From: Marinicella pacifica
GTDB lineage: Bacteria > Pseudomonadota > Gammaproteobacteria > Xanthomonadales > Marinicellaceae
Direction of reading: 5' to 3'
NCBI RefSeq assembly: GCF_014636635.1
Contig: NZ_BMEO01000011.1
Location: 21,872 to 85,871 of the forward strand
DNA length: 64,000 nucleotides
The notes under the pieces: model-generated
Seen by the model: the letters and a program-made list of their open reading frames with translations, nothing else
Database searches by the model: none
What the model was told of the DNA's origin: nothing
Shown: positions 1 through 7,456 of the stretch, piece after piece
Layout: every line of letters starts with the position of its first letter
Numbering within the stretch: position 1 is the first letter of the stretch
Made by a program: the position numbers and the translations under genes

Positions 1-556
1 TGGCCAGTTCTTTGCCCATAGTGGTTGGTGAGGCCGGCTGGCCATGGGTTTTTGCCATCATCGCATCACCGGCAAATTCATGCGCCATGGCCCTGAGGTG
101 AGCGATTAATTTTTTGATTTCGGGGACCAGGATAGATTCCCTGGCCTGCTGTAAGATTAAACCATAAGCCAGGTTGTTGATGTCTTCAGAGGTGCAGGCA
201 AAATGCACAAATTCCAAATAATCGGCCATCCCGTCAATCTTTTGCATGTGGTTTTTGATGTAATATTCCACCGCTTTGACATCATGATTGGTGGTGGCTT
301 CAATGTCTTTGACCTGCTGGGCCTGTTGCGGCGTGAAATTCTCATGTAAGGCCAGTAATTGTTGCTTTTGCCGGACACTGAAAACCGGTAATTCCTTAAT
401 CTCGGCACATTCACTCAAGTGAATCAGCCAGGAAATTTCCACCAAAAGGCGGTTTTTAATCAGGCCATATTCACTGAAGAAAGGTGATAAGTCCCGGGTT
501 TTGGATTGATAACGGCCGTCAACGGCAGAAACAGCGGTTAAAGCGGACAAAGACAT
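1..556 (-). CDS. purB: Adenylosuccinate lyase, N-terminal part (runs off left edge)
   Basis: Adenylosuccinate lyase catalyses two steps of purine synthesis: cleavage of SAICAR to AICAR and of adenylosuccinate to AMP, each releasing fumarate. Only the first 185 codons are in the window. My translation starts with a SLSALTAVSAVDGRYQ-type N-terminus like E. coli PurB. It shows TNHDVKAVEY near residue 89, TSEDINN at 122-128 and KTHGQPASPTT at 169-179, all conserved in the fumarase/aspartase superfamily. The ATG at 556 follows a good promoter at 585-613. The gene is divergent from sqr. The family assignment is firm; the C-terminal signature loop lies outside the window. Confidence 0.93.
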   Translation of the reverse strand, partial: MSLSALTAVSAVDGRYQSKTRDLSPFFSEYGLIKNRLLVEISWLIHLSECAEIKELPVFSVRQKQQLLALHENFTPQQAQQVKDIEATTNHDVKAVEYYIKNHMQKIDGMADYLEFVHFACTSEDINNLAYGLILQQARESILVPEIKKLIAHLRAMAHEFAGDAMMAKTHGQPASPTTMGKELA

Positions 557-584
557 GGTGTAAGGGCGATTAAAAAGTAAGCGT

Positions 585-613
585 ATTATACGTTTTTGAC
601 TTAGTTAACTCAA
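585..613 (-). promoter_or_regulatory. Sigma70-type promoter for purB
   Basis: On the minus strand a -35 hexamer TTGAGT (613-608) is followed by a 17-base spacer and a perfect -10 TATAAT (590-585), about 30 bases before the purB ATG. The spacing is optimal. No purine operator was recognised. The opposite strand has a weaker candidate for sqr: TTGCAT at 630-635 with GAATAT at 653-658, also 17 bases apart. Confidence 0.7.
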
Positions 614-687
614 CGCGTGATAAAAAACCTTGCATAATGCATAAGAATATGCGAATATAAGTTAATATTAAATTGCGAGAGATCATT

Positions 688-1959
688 ATGCAACACGTCG
701 TTATTTTAGGTGCCGGAATCGGCGGCATTCCCATGGCATTAGAGGTTAAAAATCTTCTCGGAAAGGATTGTCGGGTGACGGTTATCAGCGACAAAAGCTG
801 GTTTGAGTTCACCCCGTCCAATCCCTGGGTGGCGGTTAACTGGCGAAAACAAGAACAAATCAAAGTGGATTTAGCGCCGATGTTTAAAAAACGGGACATT
901 GACTTTATTCCGGTGGCAGCCCAACAGGTTAAACCCGATGATAATCAAGTGGTGCTTAAAGATGATCAGGTGATTGATTATGATTATCTGGTGATTGCCA
1001 CCGGACCCAAATTGGATTTTGCAGCGATTAAAGGCTTGGGGCCGGATGGTTTTACAGAATCTGTGTGTACCACGGGACATGCAGCAATTGCGGGTGAAAA
1101 ATGGGAAGAATTCGTTGCCAACCCGGGACCGATTGTGGTGGGCGCTGTGCAAGGTGCGTCCTGCTATGGGCCGGCCTATGAGTATGCTTTGATTTTAGAC
1201 ACCGAATTGCGCAAACGAAAAATACGCGATCAGGTGCCGATGACTTTTATAACCGCCGAGCCGTACATTGGTCATTTGGGGCTGGATGGCGTGGGTGATA
1301 CCAAAAGCCTGTTGGAATCAAAATTACGGGATGCCAATATTAACTGGATAACCAACTGTCAGGTGGATGAAATCACCGAAAATGAAATTCATGTCACCGA
1401 ACTGGAACTCAACCGTGACCCCGTTAAACATGACCCGATTGCTTTTAAACATGCCATGTTACTGCCGGCTTTTGCCGGGATTGATGCCGTTCAGGGCGTG
1501 GAGGGTCTGGTCAATCCCAAAGGCTTTATTCTGACCAACAAGTATCAACAAAACCCAACATTTAATAATGTCTTTGGGGTCGGTGTTTGTGTGGCGATAC
1601 CACCGATAGGTAAAACCGCGGTGCCCGTCGGCGTGCCAAAAACCGGTTATATGATTGAATCCATGGTTACTGCCACAGCTCATAATATTCAAGCCATGAT
1701 CAAAGGTGAGGCACCGCAAGCCAAACCGACCTTGAACGCATTATGTCTGGCTGATTTTGGTGACGGTGGGGTGGCCTTTGTGGCCAAACCACAAATGCCG
1801 CCACGGAATTTAAATTGGTCGGGCAGCGGACGCTGGGTGCATTGGGCGAAAGTGGCATTTGAGAAATACTTTTTACGCAAAGTGCGCAAAGGTCAGGCCG
1901 AGCCGATTTTTGAAAAATACGTGATGAAGGCCATGGGTCTGGTACGCTTAAAAAAATAA
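688..1959 (+). CDS. sqr: Sulfide:quinone oxidoreductase (type I-like)
   Basis: Membrane-associated FAD enzyme that oxidises sulfide to sulfane sulfur and passes electrons to the quinone pool. The 423-residue protein opens with a GAGIGG dinucleotide-binding loop (residues 8-13). It has three cysteines in the expected contexts: Cys127 (SVCTTGHA), Cys159 (GASCYGPAYE) and Cys353 (ALCLADFGD). These match the redox-active triad of characterised SQRs, about Cys128/160/356 in the Acidithiobacillus enzyme. A further Cys lies in GVCVAIPP. The ATG at 688 is preferred over an in-frame TTG at 673 because GAGAG sits about 8 bases upstream and the nucleotide-binding fold then starts correctly. The gene stands alone, so a detoxification role is likely but is inference. 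Other FAD disulfide reductases remain possible. Confidence 0.82.
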   Translation: MQHVVILGAGIGGIPMALEVKNLLGKDCRVTVISDKSWFEFTPSNPWVAVNWRKQEQIKVDLAPMFKKRDIDFIPVAAQQVKPDDNQVVLKDDQVIDYDYLVIATGPKLDFAAIKGLGPDGFTESVCTTGHAAIAGEKWEEFVANPGPIVVGAVQGASCYGPAYEYALILDTELRKRKIRDQVPMTFITAEPYIGHLGLDGVGDTKSLLESKLRDANINWITNCQVDEITENEIHVTELELNRDPVKHDPIAFKHAMLLPAFAGIDAVQGVEGLVNPKGFILTNKYQQNPTFNNVFGVGVCVAIPPIGKTAVPVGVPKTGYMIESMVTATAHNIQAMIKGEAPQAKPTLNALCLADFGDGGVAFVAKPQMPPRNLNWSGSGRWVHWAKVAFEKYFLRKVRKGQAEPIFEKYVMKAMGLVRLKK

Positions 1960-1993
1960 AAGCTCACCCGCCAAAGAAGTTCACTTGAGCTTT
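1959..1993 (+). terminator. Weak terminator-like hairpin after sqr
   Basis: AAAGCTCA (1959-1966) pairs with TGAGCTTT (1986-1993) around a 19-base loop, directly after the sqr stop codon. The loop is long and the T-run short, so this is only a candidate intrinsic terminator separating sqr from the next gene. Confidence 0.35.
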
Positions 1994-2038
1994 ACCGGCT
2001 GGGCTTTATAATGGTGGTTTTTCTCAAAGGAAAATGCT

Positions 2039-3193
2039 ATGAAAATCAGCCATAAATTTGACGGTGGCCGCATACAAGTGCTGGCCTGTGAGCAAGCCGA
2101 TGATATTCGGGTCAACATTGACAAAGATTCAAATGCAGACTTTCGCCAATGGTTTTATTTCAGACTCCACGGTGTTAAGGACAAAGATTGTGTGGTGAAA
2201 TTTATGAATGCCGCCGACTGTTCTTATGTGGAAGGCTGGCAGGATTATGATGTTTGTGCCTCCACCGATCGCCATGATTGGTTCCGCCTGCCCACTGACT
2301 TTGACGGCAAAGTGATGTCGGTTGAATTTAACACCGACACCGACGACATATATCTGGCCTACTTTGCGCCGTATTCTTTTGACCGTCATTTAGATTTACT
2401 GGCTTTTGCCCAATATTCACCGTTGACCGAGGTCATTAACCTGGGTGAAACCGTGGATGGCCGTGATTTTGATATGCTTAAAATTGAACAGCCTGACAGT
2501 GATGATGACAAGCTCAACGTTTGGTTAACCGCCCGGCAACATCCCGGGGAAACCATGGCCGAATGGTTTATGGAAGGCTTTATCGAATCCCTGCTGGATG
2601 CCGATAACCCCACCTCGCGGGCTTTATTACAACAATGCCGATTTTATCTGGTTCCCAACATGAACCCCGATGGGGCTTATCGCGGTAATCTGCGCACCAA
2701 TGCCGCCGGTGCCAACTTAAACCGGGAATGGAAAGAACCCAGTTTAGAAAAGAGCCCCGAAGTTTTTCTGGTGCGCCAGAAAATGCACACAGAAGGCGTC
2801 GATATGTTTTTAGACGTGCATGGTGATGAAGCCATTCCCTATAACTTTGTCGCCGGTTGTGAGGGCAACCCCAATTACGATGAGCGTTTAAAGAATTTAG
2901 AAGAGGTGTTTAAGTCCGCTTATTTTACTGCCACGCCGGAGTTTCAGGACGTGCATAAATATGACCTGGATGAACCGGGCAAAGGCGATTTACGCCTGGC
3001 CACCAATTATGTGGGTCAGACTTTTTCATGCCTGGCGTATACCCTGGAAATGCCCTTTAAAGATAACCACGATTTGCCAGATGAAGAATATGGCTGGTCA
3101 CCGGAACGCTGTAAGAAATTAGGCGAAGACACCTTGGTGGCTTTATTAAACACAGTACCGGCGGTATTGGCTAATCCCGGAGAATCCTCATGA
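2039..3193 (+). CDS. Cytosolic M14-type zinc carboxypeptidase (Nna1/CCP-like)
   Basis: The 384-residue protein belongs to the M14 metallocarboxypeptidases of the Nna1-like (cytosolic carboxypeptidase) subgroup. An N-terminal beta-rich domain (about 1-125) precedes the catalytic domain. Visible catalytic elements are HPGE (His168, Glu171), MNPDG (208-212), NLNREW (226-231), DVHGDE with His261 as third zinc ligand, and TLEMP with likely general base Glu337. No signal peptide is present, so it acts in the cytoplasm. Its substrate is not predictable; bacterial members are poorly characterised. AAAGG sits about 8 bases before the ATG. It overlaps the next gene by 4 bases (ATGA), so the two are probably co-transcribed. 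Confidence 0.86.
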   Translation: MKISHKFDGGRIQVLACEQADDIRVNIDKDSNADFRQWFYFRLHGVKDKDCVVKFMNAADCSYVEGWQDYDVCASTDRHDWFRLPTDFDGKVMSVEFNTDTDDIYLAYFAPYSFDRHLDLLAFAQYSPLTEVINLGETVDGRDFDMLKIEQPDSDDDKLNVWLTARQHPGETMAEWFMEGFIESLLDADNPTSRALLQQCRFYLVPNMNPDGAYRGNLRTNAAGANLNREWKEPSLEKSPEVFLVRQKMHTEGVDMFLDVHGDEAIPYNFVAGCEGNPNYDERLKNLEEVFKSAYFTATPEFQDVHKYDLDEPGKGDLRLATNYVGQTFSCLAYTLEMPFKDNHDLPDEEYGWSPERCKKLGEDTLVALLNTVPAVLANPGESS

Positions 3194-3972
3194 AAAAATA
3201 TGTTACCTGCGGTGTCATCATGATAACTGCATTTTTATTAACCGCCTGTCAACCGGCGCAGGAAAAGTCGGTATTGCCTGATGGTCACAACGCCCGAAAT
3301 GCGCTGGACTGGGCCGGCGTTTACCAAGGCACCTTGCCCTGTGCTTCCTGTCCCGGCATTAAAACCCTGATTACCCTCCGACCAAATGGTGAATTTATCA
3401 AGCAGCAACATTACATCAACACCCAGGGCAGTTATGTTGAACAGGGCCAGTTTGAATGGCAAGAAGACGGCGCCGTGATTCACCTGCTGGGTGATGATGT
3501 CGGGGCGGTCAATTACTATAAAGTGGTGGAAAATGCCCTGCTGCATTTAAACGCTGACAAACAAGTCATTAGTGGTGATATGGCTGAATTTTACCGTTTA
3601 GAGAAAACAAACATGACTTTACAACAAACCGACTGGCAACTGACCGAAGTGATGAACGTGGCCTTTAAAGACGAGGTTCTGGCCCGCGTCTCCATGCAAT
3701 TCGATGACCAACGCCTCAATGGCAAAGCACCGTGTAATCGGTTTTTTGCCGAATATCAAACCAGCGAAGGTACATTGGCATTGGAACGGGTGGGCAGCAC
3801 CAAAATGGCCTGCGAATATATGCACGAAGAACAACAGTTTTTTGATATTCTGGCGCAAGTCAAAAGCTATGATATCGAACTCAATGAATTAATCCTCAAA
3901 GACGCTGACGACCAACCACTTTTACGATTCCGAGCGAAAGTGGATGAAAACGGCGCACAATCCAAGGATTAA
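3190..3972 (+). CDS. Lipoprotein with NlpE-like and META/HslJ-like domains
   Basis: This 260-residue protein has a lipoprotein signal peptide with lipobox LTAC (Cys20). Residues about 40-135 resemble the N-terminal domain of NlpE, including the paired cysteines of the CASC motif (51-54). Residues about 140-250 resemble a META (HslJ-type) domain, with MTLQQTDWQL at its start and NRFFAEY and GSTKMAC further on. NlpE senses envelope and copper stress in enterobacteria; META domains are linked to stress or antibiotic tolerance. The role here is unknown. It is translationally coupled to the upstream carboxypeptidase. Domain calls are by eye. Confidence 0.72.
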   Translation: MKKYVTCGVIMITAFLLTACQPAQEKSVLPDGHNARNALDWAGVYQGTLPCASCPGIKTLITLRPNGEFIKQQHYINTQGSYVEQGQFEWQEDGAVIHLLGDDVGAVNYYKVVENALLHLNADKQVISGDMAEFYRLEKTNMTLQQTDWQLTEVMNVAFKDEVLARVSMQFDDQRLNGKAPCNRFFAEYQTSEGTLALERVGSTKMACEYMHEEQQFFDILAQVKSYDIELNELILKDADDQPLLRFRAKVDENGAQSKD

Positions 3973-4390
3973 ACGCTACCGCCAGCAACCGTGTTATTTT
4001 AAACATTGATACGCAGGCCAAAGCCGAAGAAATAACACTGGCTGATATTAGTATGGCATGAGAGAAAGATCTCAAATGGTCATTCAATGCGTTATTATCA
4101 TGATGTTAACGGATAATAACGTATTGATGCGTTTTAAACTCGAAAAGACCGGATAAATACGTATTTTTTAAAAAAAGGATAGACCTTTTATCGCCATAAA
4201 GGCTTTTAAAGGGCAAAAGTAGATACTCTGTGACTCGTCAAGAGAATTCGGGTATTTGTACCGCATAATATACTCCCTTTGTCCTGTAATGTTAAGCAAT
4301 AGTCCGAAATACTATTAAGGGCTAAAATGGCATGAAATATGGGTTTAAAGGAGCTTTGTACAAAAAATAAAACCTTGAGAATATGAGGGT
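3973..4390. other. Intergenic stretch with a possible coding remnant
   Basis: No convincing complete gene. Immediately after the lipoprotein stop, a plus-frame reading (about 3972-4061) gives NATASNRVILNIDTQ followed by AKAEEITLADISMA and a stop. It looks protein-like but has no start codon or RBS, so it may be the decayed end of a longer protein. The remainder (4062-4390) is AT-rich and gave no recognisable feature. Confidence 0.3.
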
Positions 4391-4410
4391 TGGCGCGACC
4401 GGAGAGATTA
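4391..4410 (-). repeat. Copy of the tRNA-Arg 3' end (attachment-site-like)
   Basis: These 20 bases match 18 of 20 bases of the 3' end of the tRNA-Arg gene at 4711-4730, in the same orientation. The rest of the tRNA is absent. Such partial 3' copies arise when integrases use a tRNA as attachment site, but no integrase lies between them. A similar shorter motif near 4883 suggests it could instead belong to the local repeat family. Confidence 0.45.
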
Positions 4411-4438
4411 TTTCGTACATCCATGCACTCAACCCTGC

Positions 4439-4637
4439 GGGCCGTGCTATAGCACGTTCAAAAAGGCAATCCTGCCTTTTTAGTATGAAATCACTTCCCT
4501 GTAATTTCCCCCTACGGGCCGTGCTATAGCACGTTCAAAAAGGCAATCCTGCCTTTTTAGTATGAAATCACTTCCCTGTAATTTCCCCCTACGGGCCGTG
4601 CTAAAGCACGTTCAAAAAGGCAATCCTGCCTTTTTAG
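4439..4637. repeat. 77-bp tandem repeat, 2.6 copies, with two hairpins per unit
   Basis: Units start at 4439, 4516 and 4593 (period exactly 77); the third is partial. Each unit contains a palindrome GTGCTATAGCAC (GTGCTAAAGCAC in the third) and a terminator-like stem-loop AAAAAGGC-aatcct-GCCTTTTT. The hairpins are symmetrical and could stop transcription from either side. Nothing suggests coding. A diverged fourth copy lies at 4922-4965. Confidence 0.85.
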
Positions 4638-4679
4638 TCGAACTCGAAGCGGAAGTTCTCATTCTCCGAGCTTGCCCAT

Positions 4680-4707
4680 AAAAAAACCACCGCGATGGGT
4701 GGTTTTT
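4680..4707 (-). terminator. Intrinsic terminator of tRNA-Arg
   Basis: A 10-bp stem (AAAAACCACC/GGTGGTTTTT) with a 6-base loop lies just downstream of the tRNA on the minus strand and ends in a run of T residues. Position and form fit a rho-independent terminator for the tRNA transcript. Confidence 0.8.
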
Positions 4708-4710
4708 GTA

Positions 4711-4787
4711 TGGCGCGCCCGGAGAGATTCGAACTCCCGACCAACCGGTTCGAAGCCGGTTACTCTATCCAGCTGAGCTACGGGCGC
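4711..4787 (-). tRNA. tRNA-Arg (anticodon UCG)
   Basis: A complete 77-base tRNA including the encoded CCA. The acceptor stem pairs GCGCCCG with CGGGCGC. The D arm has AGCTCAGCTGGATAGAG. The anticodon stem AACCGG/CCGGTT closes the loop CTTCGAA, giving anticodon TCG (reads CGA and other CGN arginine codons). The T arm contains GTTCGAATC. The acceptor sequence is the same as in E. coli arginine tRNAs of the CGN family. A terminator follows immediately. Confidence 0.95.
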
Positions 4788-4882
4788 TTATTTGAATTTG
4801 GGTATTGTACTTAATTTGTTGCCAGGTGTGAAAGGAAACTTTTGGTAATTAAAGACTTTGGTATGTTGTCGTTCCGACAAGC

Positions 4883-4965
4883 CCCGAGAGATAACTCAGT
4901 GCATCCATGCACTTCGCCCTGCGGGCCGCACTGAAGTGCGTTCAAAAAGGCAATCCTGCCTTTAG
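4883..4965. repeat. Diverged copy of the local hairpin repeat
   Basis: This stretch repeats the order seen at 4397-4480: CGAGAGAT, CATCCATGCAC, CCTGCGGGCCG, then a palindrome (here CGCACTGAAGTGCG) and the AAAAAGGCAATCCTGCC hairpin. It shows that the unit has its own left flank and is not just a tandem expansion. Confidence 0.6.
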
Positions 4966-5091
4966 GGTGGGCTCTGCCCACCAGAAAGAGTTGTAATAAT
5001 CATCCTGATTTAAACTATTTTAATACCAAATTGGTGTGATTTTTCGAGGAAGACAGCATACCAATAAATGGTGGGCGGAGCCCACCCTACG
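4963..5091. repeat. REPIN/MITE-like element with inverted GGGTGGGC palindromes
   Basis: The left end TAGGGTGGGCTCTGCCCACC (4963-4982) and the right end GGTGGGCGGAGCCCACCCTA (5070-5089) are inverted copies of the same imperfect palindrome. They flank about 90 bases of unrelated DNA. Two inverted REP palindromes around a spacer form the usual REPIN layout. It sits directly downstream of nlpD and may act as its transcript end. Confidence 0.65.
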
Positions 5092-5105
5092 TGAGCAAAT
5101 ATTTA

Positions 5106-5969
5106 TTAAGGCTTCACATAATCCAACGGGTTGACCGGTTGGCCGTTTTTGCGGATTTCAAAATGTAAATTATTCACATTGGTGCCGCTGGAGCCGAGCT
5201 GGGCGATGACATCGCCGCGTTTGACTTGCTGACCTTCGGTGACCAATCGTTTTTTGTTGTGGCCGTAAGCACTTAAAAATGTGTCGTTATGCTTGATAAT
5301 AATCAGTTCGCCATAACCCAGCAGGCCGTCACCACTGTAAACCACCACACCACTTTCAGTCGCTTTGACAGACTGACCTTCATTGCCGCGAATGGAGATG
5401 CCTTTGCGTGCCGGGTTACTGCCGGAAAAAGTGGTTCTTATTTTGCCTGCCGTGGGCCATAACCAATTTAAATCACCGTTTTTCGGTAAGTTGACCACCG
5501 GTTGGGTTTTGGGTGGTTGTTGGCTGATAGTGACGCTGGGTTGAGATTGCGTGGATTTTTTTTCCGTTTGCTTGGGTGGCGTTGTTTTGATTGGTGTGGC
5601 CGTTTCTTTTTTTGCCGTCAGGACTGGTTGCTGAACGATTGGCCGGGTTTTGACTTTATTTGAACTTAATTCTGTATTTTGTTTGCTCGCGACCAAGCGC
5701 AGCCGTTGGTTTGGGTGAATCACATAGGGCGCTTCAATGTTGTTGATGGCGGCCAGCTGTCGGTAATCAATGTTGTAGCGAAATCCAATGGAGTAAAGGG
5801 AATCTCCTTTTTTAACCCGGTAATAATCCGGTATGATGGTTGATTTGCGGGCTTGAGAAGATTTGGGCTGTGACGGTCGGGTACTGATTTCATCGACTTT
5901 GGCCGGTGGCCTGGATGCACAGGCGGTCAATAACAACAAAACCGGTATGGGCCACCACAGTCTTTTCAT
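5106..5969 (-). CDS. nlpD: NlpD-like murein hydrolase activator (LysM + degenerate LytM)
   Basis: Outer-membrane lipoprotein that activates a septal amidase (AmiC in E. coli) for daughter-cell separation. The 287-residue protein has lipobox LTAC (Cys17), a LysM peptidoglycan-binding domain (about 50-95, YYRVKKGDSLYSIGFRYNID), a Lys/Thr/Gln-rich linker (95-165) and a C-terminal LytM/M23 domain (about 175-285). The LytM domain lacks canonical zinc ligands: the usual HxGxD region reads RKGISIRG and the HxH motif reads HFE. It is therefore an activator, not a peptidase. It follows pcm with no gap (operon surE-pcm-nlpD). The rpoS gene that often follows nlpD is absent here. Confidence 0.9.
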   Translation of the reverse strand: MKRLWWPIPVLLLLTACASRPPAKVDEISTRPSQPKSSQARKSTIIPDYYRVKKGDSLYSIGFRYNIDYRQLAAINNIEAPYVIHPNQRLRLVASKQNTELSSNKVKTRPIVQQPVLTAKKETATPIKTTPPKQTEKKSTQSQPSVTISQQPPKTQPVVNLPKNGDLNWLWPTAGKIRTTFSGSNPARKGISIRGNEGQSVKATESGVVVYSGDGLLGYGELIIIKHNDTFLSAYGHNKKRLVTEGQQVKRGDVIAQLGSSGTNVNNLHFEIRKNGQPVNPLDYVKP

Positions 5970-6626
5970 TTAACGCTCCACCCCTTCCAGCAAAGGCACA
6001 AAAATCACATCTCCCATATTTTCAATCACCGGGCCGCTACTTCCCCGGCTGATTTTTTGTAAAGTTTGCCTGGCTTTACCGCCCACCGGAACAATGATAA
6101 AGCCATCCTCTGTTAACTGATCCAATAATTCAAGCGGCGGTTCCGGTGGTGCGGCGGTGATAATAATCACGTCAAAGGGTGCTTCTGTGGGCCAGCCGAG
6201 GTAACCGTCATCTGTTTTACAGCGTATATTGCGGTAGCCAAGATTAATGAAACGACGTCGGGCGATGCGGGTTAATTTGTCGATGCGTTCAATACTGAAT
6301 ACATGTGGAACCAGGCGACTCAATACGGCGGCCTGGTAACCGGAGCCGGTCCCCAGTTCCAGCACTTTTTGGGGTGACGGGTGGGTCATCACCTCAGCGC
6401 TCATGCGTGCCACAATATAAGGCTGCGAAATGGTCTGGGCAAACTTAATCGGCAGTGCGGTGTCTTCATAGGCGCGGTGCGCCAGCGCTTCATCAACGAA
6501 AATGTGGCGTGGCACATCATTCATGGCTGCAAGCACCTGTTCGTTGTCGATGCCTTTTTGGCGCAATCGATCAATCATGCGTTGGCGTGTGCGCTGTGAA
6601 GTCATGCCAATGCCCGGTGCATTCAT
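5970..6626 (-). CDS. pcm: Protein-L-isoaspartate O-methyltransferase
   Basis: Cytosolic repair enzyme that methylates L-isoaspartyl residues in aged proteins using S-adenosylmethionine. The 218-residue product shows PRHIFV and [17 protein letters not shown], typical of PCMT, then the SAM-binding [16 protein letters not shown]. The ATG at 6626 is chosen because it overlaps the surE stop codon (ATGA), implying translational coupling. A GTG at 6641 would only add five residues, and an internal ATG (MTSQRTRQ) is another possible start. Gene order surE-pcm-nlpD is the common gammaproteobacterial stationary-phase cluster. Confidence 0.95.
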   Translation of the reverse strand: MNAPGIGMTSQRTRQRMIDRLRQKGIDNEQVLAAMNDVPRHIFVDEALAHRAYEDTALPIKFAQTISQPYIVARMSAEVMTHPSPQKVLELGTGSGYQAAVLSRLVPHVFSIERIDKLTRIARRRFINLGYRNIRCKTDDGYLGWPTEAPFDVIIITAAPPEPPLELLDQLTEDGFIIVPVGGKARQTLQKISRGSSGPVIENMGDVIFVPLLEGVER

Positions 6627-7402
6627 AACTGATCGAGCCACCGATTTAAATCACCCATAAAATCGTGGCGGGTCATGTCAATTTGTAATGGCGTGACTGA
6701 CACATAGCCGTTTTTAACCGCATGGAAATCGGTGCCATCGCCGGCATCGGCCTCGGGGCCGGCGGGTCCAATCCAGTACATGGTGGAACCACGCGGATCG
6801 GTGATGGGCAGGGCATTTTCTGCTTTGTGTCGGTTACCCAGGCGGGTGACTTTAAAGCCCTTAATCTCATCCACCGGTAAATTCGGCACATTGACATTTA
6901 AAATGGTGTCTTTGGGTAGTGGATTGTTTTCAAGATGTTCAATCAGACGGCGTAAATAATGTGCCACCGCTTTATAATCCCGTTTGCGGTGACTGTCTTT
7001 GCAAGAATCCATCACAATCGACACCGCGATGGCCGGCAAGCCCAGATAACGGCCCTCAATGGCGGCTGCCACAGTGCCTGAATATAAAACATCATCGCCG
7101 AGATTGGCGGCATCATTAATGCCCGAAATAACCATATCCGGTTCATAATCGAGCACACCGGTCACTGCCAGATGGACACAGTCGGTGGGGGTGCCATGAA
7201 CGCTATAAGCATCATCACCAATCTGATCCACCCGAATCGGACGATCCAGCGTCAATGAATTACTGGCGCCGGAGCGATCCCGGTTGGGCGCAAAAATCAC
7301 CACATCACCCAGTTCCCTGAGCATGGTAGCGAGGGTGTTGATACCGCGGGCATTGATGCCATCATCATTGCTGACTAAAAATCTCATTGAAATTTTATTC
7401 AT
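6623..7402 (-). CDS. surE: 5'/3'-nucleotidase SurE
   Basis: SurE is a metal-dependent phosphatase acting on nucleoside monophosphates, linked to stationary-phase survival. The 259-residue protein starts near the hallmark [14 protein letters not shown], with metal-binding Asp-Asp. It also contains [14 protein letters not shown] and [22 protein letters not shown], both typical of the family. An internal ATG (7387, [10 protein letters not shown]) would match the usual SurE N-terminus, but GAGG lies 6 bases before the ATG at 7402, so the longer start is used. It is first in the minus-strand operon and divergent from the ExoD-like gene. Confidence 0.95.
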   Translation of the reverse strand: MNKISMRFLVSNDDGINARGINTLATMLRELGDVVIFAPNRDRSGASNSLTLDRPIRVDQIGDDAYSVHGTPTDCVHLAVTGVLDYEPDMVISGINDAANLGDDVLYSGTVAAAIEGRYLGLPAIAVSIVMDSCKDSHRKRDYKAVAHYLRRLIEHLENNPLPKDTILNVNVPNLPVDEIKGFKVTRLGNRHKAENALPITDPRGSTMYWIGPAGPEADAGDGTDFHAVKNGYVSVTPLQIDMTRHDFMGDLNRWLDQL

Positions 7403-7456
7403 CCAAATCCTCTATTATAATAAGTTGGTCACTAAATAGACAGGCGGAAAGTGAAG

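Noticed and set aside
4206..4424. Minus-strand 72-codon open frame next to the hairpin repeats
   Set aside because: No RBS, no family resemblance, unusual composition, and it overlaps the repeat and tRNA-like copy.
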